The translations under genes and the position numbers were made by a program. This document shows, one piece after another, positions 57,767 through 64,000 of a DNA stretch of 64,000 nucleotides. Origin of the DNA: Azotobacter beijerinckii (GTDB lineage: Bacteria > Pseudomonadota > Gammaproteobacteria > Pseudomonadales > Pseudomonadaceae); contig NZ_FOFJ01000018.1 in NCBI RefSeq assembly GCF_900110885.1, forward strand, positions 20,921-84,920, given 5' to 3'. How positions within the stretch are numbered: position 1 is the stretch's first letter; each line of letters opens with the position of its first letter. The notes below the pieces were generated by a model that was not told the origin of the DNA, did not search any database, and worked only from the letters and a program-made list of their open reading frames with translations.

Positions 57767-58588
57767 TCAATTGCCGGCCAGCGCCGGCCCGGCCTCTTCG
57801 CGTTCCCGGATGCCCTGCTCGACGGTGGCCGCGAAGCGCTGCAAGGCCGGCAGGTAGCGCTTCGCCGCCTGCTCGATGGTCATCGCCTTGGCCACGTAGA
57901 CCAGGTTGATACAGCCGTAGACCCGCTGTTCCCCACAGATCGGCACGGCGATGGCGGCAATCCTTTCCTCGCTGTTCCAGCTGCCGTAGTTCTCGCCGTA
58001 GCCGCGATGGCGCGTGCGCCGCAGCAGATTGTCCAGGCCGGACCGGTCGCGCGCCAGGCGCCCCTGCTCGTCGTCGCGGCTGGCCAGCAGCTCGACGATG
58101 CGCTCGCGTTCGGCGTCCGGACAGAAGGCCAGATAGGCGAGGCCGGTGGCAGTGAGCAGCATCGGCAGGCGGCGGCCGACCATCGAGCGATGGAACGACA
58201 GCCGGCTGAAGCGGTGGGTGGTCTCGCGCACCACCATGGCGTCCACGTCCAGGGTGCACAGGTCGGTCGGCCAGACCACCTCCTGCAGCAACTCGGCCAG
58301 GAGCGGCGCGGCCAGCGCGGAAATCCACTGCTCGTCGCGAAAGCCTTCGCTCAGTTCGCGCACCTTCATGGTCAGGCGGAAGCTGTCGTCCGACTCGCTG
58401 CGCCGCACGTAGCCCTCGTCCTGCAGGGTCTCCAGCAGGCGCCGCACCGTGGTGCGGTGCAGGCCGGTCAGCTCGGCCAGCTTCGCCGGACTGGCGCCGC
58501 CGTCCACCCGGTTGAGGGCGTTGAGGATCTGCAGGCCGCGGGTCAGGCCGCGCACGGTCTTGTATTCGGTATCGTGCTCGCTGCTCAT
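57767..58588 (-). CDS. IclR-family transcriptional regulator (MhpR-like)
   Basis: A 273-residue regulator with an N-terminal winged HTH (residues about 33-60, PAKLAELTGLHRTTVRRLLETL) and an IclR effector domain. The ATG at 58588 (MSSEHDTEY) is preferred to the TTG at 58615. In E. coli the mhp genes are activated by the IclR protein MhpR with 3-hydroxyphenylpropionate. Placed inside the island between its two halves, it is the obvious local regulator. A palindrome starts 32 bases upstream of its start. Confidence 0.9.
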   Translation of the reverse strand: MSSEHDTEYKTVRGLTRGLQILNALNRVDGGASPAKLAELTGLHRTTVRRLLETLQDEGYVRRSESDDSFRLTMKVRELSEGFRDEQWISALAAPLLAELLQEVVWPTDLCTLDVDAMVVRETTHRFSRLSFHRSMVGRRLPMLLTATGLAYLAFCPDAERERIVELLASRDDEQGRLARDRSGLDNLLRRTRHRGYGENYGSWNSEERIAAIAVPICGEQRVYGCINLVYVAKAMTIEQAAKRYLPALQRFAATVEQGIREREEAGPALAGN

Positions 58589-58619
58589 ATCTGCTGAAAA
58601 CCCTTTGAAAAACAAATAA

Positions 58620-58634
58620 GTGCACTTAGTGCAC
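58620..58634. promoter_or_regulatory. operator for the IclR-family regulator (mhpD side)
   Basis: GTGCACTTAGTGCAC is a perfect palindrome of two 7-base arms around one base. It lies in the divergent gap between the regulator and mhpD, 49 bases (centre) before the mhpD -10. On the other strand TACAAT at 58651-58656 could be the -10 of the regulator gene, which would put the operator just after its start and allow autorepression. Confidence 0.8.
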
Positions 58635-58651
58635 GGTGGTCCGGTTTTTCA

Positions 58652-58681
58652 TTGTAGGGGTTTTGGCGGCGTTCCTATACT
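58652..58681 (+). promoter_or_regulatory. promoter of the mhpDFE transcript
   Basis: TTGTAG, an 18-base spacer and TATACT (58676-58681). Same spacing to its operator as at mhpB. The leader before mhpD is about 115 bases. Confidence 0.7.
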
Positions 58682-58802
58682 CGCCCCCGATGGCGGAAAG
58701 CCCCCTGCGGGAAACAACAATGAGCCCAAGCGTATACCCGCCAGCCTACGAAACGGCGTCGCCGGCTTCGGCTCGATCAGCCCGCACCCTGCGAGGTACT
58801 CC

Positions 58803-59597
58803 ATGAGCGTGACCCAACAGACCCTGGAACAACTGGCCGCCGCCCTGCGCGGGGCCGAGGCGAGCGGGGTGGCCGTCGAGCCGCTGCGCGGACTGATCGG
58901 CGAGGACAACGGCGTGGCCGCCTACGCCATCCAGCGCCTCAACGTCGCCCACGGCATGGCCGCCGGCCGCCGCGTGGTCGGCCGCAAGATCGGCCTGACC
59001 AATCCCAAGGTGCAGGCACAGCTCGGCGTCGGCCAGCCGGACTTCGGCACCCTGTTCGCCGACATGGGCTATGGCGACAACGAGGTCGTCCCGTTCGGCC
59101 GCGTGCTGCAGCCGAAGATCGAGGCGGAGATCGCCCTGATCCTGGAAAAGGACCTGCCGCGCGCCGACACCACCTTCGCCGAACTGATCGAGGCCACCGG
59201 CTGGGTGCTGCCGGCGCTGGAAATCGTCGGTAGCCGCGTGCAGGACTGGAACATCCGCTTCGTCGACACCGTGGCCGACAACGCCTCCAGCGGCTGCTTC
59301 GTGCTCGGCGGCCCGGCGCGCCGGCTGGCCGACGTCGACCTGCGCCAGGCGGCGATGCGCATGACCCGCAACGGCGAGGACGTCTCCAGCGGCAGCGGCG
59401 CCGAATGCCTCGGCCATCCGCTGAACGCCGCGGTGTGGCTGGCGCGCACCATGGCCCGCCTGGGCGAGCCGCTCAAGGCCGGCGACCTGATCCTCACCGG
59501 CGCCCTCGGGCCGATGGTCGGCGTGGCCGCCGGCGACCGCTTCGAGGCGGTGATCGACGGCCTCGGCCAGGTCGCCGTCAACTTCTCGGCCGAATGA
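58803..59597 (+). CDS. mhpD: 2-hydroxypenta-2,4-dienoate hydratase MhpD
   Basis: Adds water to 2-hydroxypentadienoate giving 4-hydroxy-2-oxovalerate. 264 residues of the fumarylacetoacetase-like fold: [26 protein letters not shown], metal-binding [15 protein letters not shown], and [16 protein letters not shown]. The ATG at 58803 has GAGG upstream; the longer frame from 58620 crosses the operator and is not likely. Confidence 0.94.
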   Translation: MSVTQQTLEQLAAALRGAEASGVAVEPLRGLIGEDNGVAAYAIQRLNVAHGMAAGRRVVGRKIGLTNPKVQAQLGVGQPDFGTLFADMGYGDNEVVPFGRVLQPKIEAEIALILEKDLPRADTTFAELIEATGWVLPALEIVGSRVQDWNIRFVDTVADNASSGCFVLGGPARRLADVDLRQAAMRMTRNGEDVSSGSGAECLGHPLNAAVWLARTMARLGEPLKAGDLILTGALGPMVGVAAGDRFEAVIDGLGQVAVNFSAE

Positions 59598-59629
59598 TCG
59601 GCGCGCTGCATGCACAAGAGACCAACAGC

Positions 59630-60580
59630 ATGAAGAAACTCAAAGTCGCCATCGTCGGCTCCGGCAACATCGGCACCGACTTGATGATCAAGATTCTCCG
59701 TCATGGCCGGCACCTGGAAATGGGCGCGATGGTCGGCATCGACCCGGCCTCCGACGGCCTGGCCCGCGCCGCACGCCTCGGCGTGGCCACCACCTTTGAG
59801 GGCGTCGAGGGCCTGACCCGCCTGCCGGTGTTCGCCGACATCGACTTCGTCTTCGACGCCACCAGCGCGGGTGCCCACGTGAAGAACGACGTGTTCCTGC
59901 GTGGTTTGAAACCCGGCCTGCGCATGATCGACCTGACCCCGGCGGCCATCGGCCCGTACTGCGTGCCGGTGGTGAATCTCGAGCAGAACCTCCACGAGAC
60001 CAACGTCAACATGGTCACCTGCGGCGGCCAGGCGACCATCCCGATGGTTGCCGCGGTGTCCCGCGTGGCCAGGGTCCACTACGCCGAGATCGTCGCCTCG
60101 ATCAGCAGCAAGTCGGCAGGTCCCGGCACCCGCGCCAACATCGACGAGTTCACCGAGACCACTTCCAAGGCCATCGAGGTGATCGGCGGGGCGCAGAAGG
60201 GCAAGGCGATCATCGTCCTCAACCCGGCCGAGCCGCCGCTGATCATGCGCGACACCGTCTATGTGCTGTCGGATCTCGCCGACCAGGCGCAGGTCGAGGC
60301 TTCCATCGCAGAAATGGCCCAGGCGGTGCAGTCCTACGTGCCGGGCTATCGCCTGAAACAGCGGGTGCAGTTCGACGTGATCCCCGACGCCGCGCCGCTG
60401 AACATCCCCGGCCTGGGGCACCTGTCCGGGCTGAAGACCTCGGTGTTCCTCGAGGTCGAGGGCGCCGCCCACTACCTGCCGGCCTACGCCGGCAACCTCG
60501 ACATCATGACCTCCGCCGCGCTGGCCACCGCCGAGCGCATGGCGCAATCCATGTTGTCCCAGCCGATGCTGAACGCGTAA
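59630..60580 (+). CDS. mhpF: acylating acetaldehyde dehydrogenase MhpF
   Basis: Converts acetaldehyde, CoA and NAD+ to acetyl-CoA. 316 residues: Rossmann motif [18 protein letters not shown] and catalytic Cys131 in [12 protein letters not shown], matching Cys132 of DmpF. It forms a channelling complex with the aldolase encoded 11 bases downstream. An in-frame ATG at 59594 overlaps the mhpD stop but would add an unusual extension. Confidence 0.96.
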   Translation: MKKLKVAIVGSGNIGTDLMIKILRHGRHLEMGAMVGIDPASDGLARAARLGVATTFEGVEGLTRLPVFADIDFVFDATSAGAHVKNDVFLRGLKPGLRMIDLTPAAIGPYCVPVVNLEQNLHETNVNMVTCGGQATIPMVAAVSRVARVHYAEIVASISSKSAGPGTRANIDEFTETTSKAIEVIGGAQKGKAIIVLNPAEPPLIMRDTVYVLSDLADQAQVEASIAEMAQAVQSYVPGYRLKQRVQFDVIPDAAPLNIPGLGHLSGLKTSVFLEVEGAAHYLPAYAGNLDIMTSAALATAERMAQSMLSQPMLNA

Positions 60581-60591
60581 GGAGCGCCGCC

Positions 60592-61611
60592 ATGACCTTC
60601 AACCCCGGCAAGAAGCTGTACATCTCCGACGTGACCCTGCGCGACGGCAGCCACGCCGTGCGTCACCAGTACTCGATCAAGAACGTCCAGGACATCGCCC
60701 GCGCGCTGGACCAGGCGAAAGTCGACTCCATCGAGGTCGCCCACGGCGACGGCCTGCAGGGTTCGAGCTTCAACTACGGCTTCGGCGCCCACACCGATCT
60801 GGAGTGGATCGAGGCGGTGGCCGAGGTGGTCGGCCACGCGAAGATCGCCACCCTGCTGCTGCCCGGCATCGGCACCGTGCACGACCTGGACAACGCCTAT
60901 AAGGCTGGCGCCCGGGTGGTCCGCGTCGCCACCCACTGCACCGAGGCGGACGTGTCCAGGCAGCACATCGAGCACGCCCGAAAGCTCGGCATGGACACCG
61001 TGGGCTTCCTGATGATGAGCCACATGACCAGCCCGCAGAACCTCGCCGTCGAGGCGAAGAAGATGGAGCGCTACGGCGCCACCTGCATCTACGTGGTCGA
61101 CTCCGGCGGGGCGATGGGCATGCAGGACATACGCGAGCGCTTCCGCGCGGTCAAGGAGGTGCTCGACCCGGCCACCCAGACCGGCATCCATGCCCACCAC
61201 AACCTGAGCCTCGGCGTGGCCAACTCCATCGTCGCGGTGGAGGAAGGCTGCGACCGCATCGACGCCAGCCTCGCCGGCATGGGCGCCGGGGCCGGCAACG
61301 CGCCGCTGGAGGTGTTCATCGCCGCGGCCGAGCGCCTCGGCTGGAACCACGGCACCGACCTCTACACCCTGATGGACGCCGCCGACGAGATCGTCCGTCC
61401 GCTGCAGGACCGTCCGGTGCGGGTCGACCGCGAGACCCTGGCCCTCGGCTACGCCGGCGTCTACTCGAGCTTCCTGCGCCATGCCGAGGTGGCGGCGAGC
61501 AAATACGGCCTGAGCACCGTGGACATCCTGGTCGAGCTGGGCAGGCGGCGGATGGTCGGCGGCCAGGAAGACATGATCGTCGACGTGGCGCTGGACCTGC
61601 TCAAGCGCTGA
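60592..61611 (+). CDS. mhpE: 4-hydroxy-2-oxovalerate aldolase MhpE
   Basis: Mn-dependent aldolase giving pyruvate and acetaldehyde. 339 residues of the DmpG family: [26 protein letters not shown], and the metal histidines in [22 protein letters not shown] precedes the ATG. Partner of MhpF. Confidence 0.96.
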   Translation: MTFNPGKKLYISDVTLRDGSHAVRHQYSIKNVQDIARALDQAKVDSIEVAHGDGLQGSSFNYGFGAHTDLEWIEAVAEVVGHAKIATLLLPGIGTVHDLDNAYKAGARVVRVATHCTEADVSRQHIEHARKLGMDTVGFLMMSHMTSPQNLAVEAKKMERYGATCIYVVDSGGAMGMQDIRERFRAVKEVLDPATQTGIHAHHNLSLGVANSIVAVEEGCDRIDASLAGMGAGAGNAPLEVFIAAAERLGWNHGTDLYTLMDAADEIVRPLQDRPVRVDRETLALGYAGVYSSFLRHAEVAASKYGLSTVDILVELGRRRMVGGQEDMIVDVALDLLKR

Positions 61612-61696
61612 ACCCACGACGCCCCCGAGCTGCACCGGCGGTCCCAGGGCCGCCGGTCGCCTCCCTGCATCCCCAGAAACGATAGGTACAACAACA

Positions 61697-62944
61697 ATGA
61701 CGACCTACACCTCGCAACATCTGGCGTCCGCCGACGTGGAACAGGACAGCCGACGGACCTGGCTGACCATCGCCCTGTGCTTTGCCGTCGCCGTGCTGGA
61801 GGGCATCGATTTCCAGGCGCCGGGCATCGCTGCGCCGGGCATGGCGGCGGCCTTCGGCCTCGACAAGCTGCACATGGGCTGGGTGTTCAGCGCCGGGATT
61901 CTCGGTCTGCTGCCCGGCGCCCTGGCCGGTGGCTGGCTGTCCGACCGCATCGGCCGCCGTCGCGTGCTGATCGGCTCGGTGGCGCTGTTCGGCATCTTCT
62001 CGATTGCCACCGCCCATGCCTGGGATCTCAACAGCCTGCTGGCGGCGCGCCTGCTGACCGGAGTAGGTCTCGGCGCGGCGCTGCCCAACCTGATCGCCCT
62101 GTGCTCGGAAGCCGCCGGCGAGCGCCTGCGCGGCACCGCGGTGAGCCTGATGTACTGCGGCGTGCCGCTGGGCGCGGCGCTGGCGGCGACCATCGGCATC
62201 GTCGGCTTCAGCGCCGACTGGACGCTGGTGTACTACGTCGGCGGTGTGTTGCCGCTGGTAGTGGTGCCGTTGCTGGGGCTCTGGCTGCCCGAGTCGGCGG
62301 CCTTCCGCGCGCGGCAGGAATCGGCCGTCAAGGCGACACGCGTCCCGGTCGTGCAGGGCCTCTTCCGCCAAGGGGCCGCGTTGCCGACGCTGCTGCTCTG
62401 GGCCGCCTATTTCTTCACCCTGATGGTGGTCTACATGCTGATCAGCTGGCTGCCGAGCCTGTTGGTCGGCCAGGGGTTCACCGGCAGACAGGCCAGCTGG
62501 GTGATGTTTTCCCTGCAGATCGGCGCGGCGGTCGGCACCCTGATGCTCGGCGTGCTGATGGAGCGCCTGCGCCCGCTGGCGATGGCCGGGCTGATCTATC
62601 TCGGTCTGCTCGCCGCGCTGGCGGGCCTCGGTATGGCCCGCGAGTTCCCGAGCATGTTGGTGGCGGGCTTTGCCGCCGGCATGTTCGCCACCGGCGGGCA
62701 GGGCGTGCTCTATGCCCTGGCGCCGCTGTTCTACCGCACCGAAGTGCGTGCCACCGGGGTCGGCGCCGCCGTGGCGGTCGGCCGCCTGGGTTCGATGAGC
62801 GGGCCGCTGGTGGCCGGGCAGATGCTGGCGCTGGGTACCGGTACCGCCGGGGTGATGCTGGCTTCCGCGCCCGGCATCGTGCTGGCGGCGGTGGCGGTCT
62901 TCTATCTGCTCGGCCGGCGCCGCGACCAAGGCGCGCTCGCCTGA
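61697..62944 (+). CDS. MFS aromatic acid importer (AAHS family, MhpT-like)
   Basis: A 415-residue, 12-helix major facilitator. Helix 1 carries the aspartate motif ALCFAVAVLEGIDFQAPGIAAP, and the loop 2-3 signature is GGWLSDRIGRRRVL. Aromatic-acid/proton symporters such as MhpT and PcaK share these. From context it should import the phenylpropanoid substrate of the island. Confidence 0.9.
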   Translation: MTTYTSQHLASADVEQDSRRTWLTIALCFAVAVLEGIDFQAPGIAAPGMAAAFGLDKLHMGWVFSAGILGLLPGALAGGWLSDRIGRRRVLIGSVALFGIFSIATAHAWDLNSLLAARLLTGVGLGAALPNLIALCSEAAGERLRGTAVSLMYCGVPLGAALAATIGIVGFSADWTLVYYVGGVLPLVVVPLLGLWLPESAAFRARQESAVKATRVPVVQGLFRQGAALPTLLLWAAYFFTLMVVYMLISWLPSLLVGQGFTGRQASWVMFSLQIGAAVGTLMLGVLMERLRPLAMAGLIYLGLLAALAGLGMAREFPSMLVAGFAAGMFATGGQGVLYALAPLFYRTEVRATGVGAAVAVGRLGSMSGPLVAGQMLALGTGTAGVMLASAPGIVLAAVAVFYLLGRRRDQGALA

Positions 62945-63046
62945 ACCGATCCAGCGGTCCCGGCGGGGGGCCGCGGATTCACTCCTTTACTGCCGCCGCT
63001 CCGGGCCGGGGCGGCGGCAGACCATAAGAACAAGAAGGTAATCGAC

Positions 63047-64000
63047 ATGCTCAACGCACGACGGGGCGCGGCAGGCGCGACCGTGCTGCTGCTCGCCCAA
63101 GGAGTTCAGGCGCAGGCGGCCGGCTTCATCGAGGACAGCCAGGGCAGCCTGACCCTGCGCAACTTCTACTTCGACCGCGACTACAAGGGCGAAAGCAACG
63201 TGTCCGCGCGCCGCGAATGGGCGCAGGGCTTCATCCTCAACCTCAAGTCGGGCTTCACCGAAGGGCCGGTCGGCTTCGGCCTCGACCTGCAGGGCATGCT
63301 CGGCGTCCAGCTCGACTCCTCGCGCGATAGGGCCGGCACCGGCCTGCTGCCGGTCGACCGCAGCAGCGGCAAGGCCGAGAGCGAGTATTCCGAGCTGGGG
63401 ATCACCGGCAAGGTCCGCTACTCGAAGAGCGAACTCAACGTCGGCACCGTGATGCCGCGCCTGCCGATCCTGATCAGCAGCCCGGCCCGGCTGCTCTGGC
63501 AGACCTTCCGCGGCAGCCACCTGCGTTCCCAGGACATCCCGGGCCTGAGTTTCCAGGGCGGCTACCTGACCCGGATGAACCAGCGCGACTCCACCGACTA
63601 CCAGAAGATCACCATCGCCGCGCCCAACGGGCGCTTCGACGGCACCGCCGAGTCCGACCAGTTCATCTTCTTCGGCGGCGACTACACCGGCATCTCCGGT
63701 CTGACCCTGAGCTACTACCACGCCCGGCTGGACGAGATCTACCAGCAGAACTACCTGGGCGCGATCCACCAGTTCAAGCTCGGCCCCGGCGAGTTCAAGA
63801 CCGACTTCCGCTACTTCCTCAGCGACGAGGAGGGCGAGGGCAAGGCCGGCTCGGTGGACAACCAGTACGTCGGGCTGAACTTCGGCTACAAGCTGGGCGG
63901 GCACCGGCTGACGGTGGGCGGCTCGCTGTCCAGCGGCGACTCGGCGATGCCCTACATCGCCGGCTCGGAACCGCACCTGATCTCCGAGTACGCGCTCAGC
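63047..64000 (+). CDS. OprD-family outer membrane porin (5' part)
   Basis: Open from ATG 63047 (AAGAAGG upstream) to the window edge, 318 codons, truncated by the edge. A signal peptide (MLNARRGAAGATVLLLAQGVQA) is followed by the OprD start AAGFIEDSQGSLTLRNFYFDRDYKG and ARREWAQGFILNLKSGFTEGPVGFGLDLQGMLG, and later WQTFRGSHLRSQDIPGLSFQGGYLTRMNQRDSTDY. These porins take up amino acids or aromatic acids; together with the MFS gene it completes an uptake route. Confidence 0.92.
   Translation, partial: MLNARRGAAGATVLLLAQGVQAQAAGFIEDSQGSLTLRNFYFDRDYKGESNVSARREWAQGFILNLKSGFTEGPVGFGLDLQGMLGVQLDSSRDRAGTGLLPVDRSSGKAESEYSELGITGKVRYSKSELNVGTVMPRLPILISSPARLLWQTFRGSHLRSQDIPGLSFQGGYLTRMNQRDSTDYQKITIAAPNGRFDGTAESDQFIFFGGDYTGISGLTLSYYHARLDEIYQQNYLGAIHQFKLGPGEFKTDFRYFLSDEEGEGKAGSVDNQYVGLNFGYKLGGHRLTVGGSLSSGDSAMPYIAGSEPHLISEYALS

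Noticed and set aside
58589..58615. TTG start extending the IclR regulator by nine residues
   Set aside because: A TTG without ribosome site would bring the start almost onto the operator; the ATG at 58588 gives a normal IclR N-terminus.

Overview
The window is a 64-kb stretch of high-GC chromosome from a member of the Pseudomonadaceae (Pseudomonas or the closely related Azotobacter). From topA to tatD (about 1-51400) the gene order follows, from my memory of the P. aeruginosa map, the block PA3011 to PA2959 almost gene for gene. A pseudomonad-type REP inverted repeat at 57683-57746 fits the same assignment. I see no tRNA, rRNA, CRISPR array, transposase or prophage gene.

Layout. (1) 1-5681: 3' end of topA, two small conserved pseudomonad genes, lexA with two SOS boxes, psrA and a small L,D-transpeptidase; sulA, expected beside lexA, is absent. 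(2) 5691-13090: nagZ, a methylthioinosine phosphorylase, a csiV-like gene, mfd and an N-terminally extended GAPDH. (3) 13399-20508: a complete Na+-translocating NADH:quinone reductase operon, nqrABCDEF, followed by its maturation genes apbE and nqrM. (4) 20638-33798: sthA, a GDPD phosphodiesterase, lolCDE, a DUF2062 gene, comEC, then exbB-exbD-lpxK-trm112-kdsB-ptp-murB. (5) 33910-40576: rne, with a long leader and a repeat-rich tail, divergent from rluC-HAD-sppA. (6) 40626-51406: maf, then the lipid-synthesis block yceD-rpmF-plsX-fabD-fabG-acpP-fabF-pabC-mltG-tmk-holB-pilZ-tatD. (7) 51421-53405: a probable RgsA small RNA, a PLP enzyme and a DUF1285 gene.

(8) 53406-64000 is the accessory part: a meta-cleavage catabolic island of the mhp type. 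It holds an MhpB-like extradiol dioxygenase, a two-component flavin monooxygenase (acyl-CoA-dehydrogenase-fold oxygenase plus flavin reductase) in place of the single-component MhpA, an MhpC hydrolase, an IclR-family regulator, MhpD hydratase, MhpF acetaldehyde dehydrogenase, MhpE aldolase, an AAHS-type MFS importer and the start of an OprD-family porin. Together these describe uptake of a hydroxyphenylpropionate-like aromatic acid across both membranes, ring hydroxylation, ring opening and conversion to pyruvate, acetyl-CoA and a dicarboxylic acid. Two GTGCAC-type palindromes, one before mhpB and one before mhpD, lie at exactly the same distance from matching promoter elements. This points to coordinated activation of both transcription units by the IclR protein.

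The strongest new leads are this regulatory pair, the replacement of the hydroxylase in the mhp pathway, possible leaderless transcripts for yceD and rluC, the rne leader hairpin and tail repeats, and the RgsA-like RNA. All functions are inferred by reading sequence; no database search was run.
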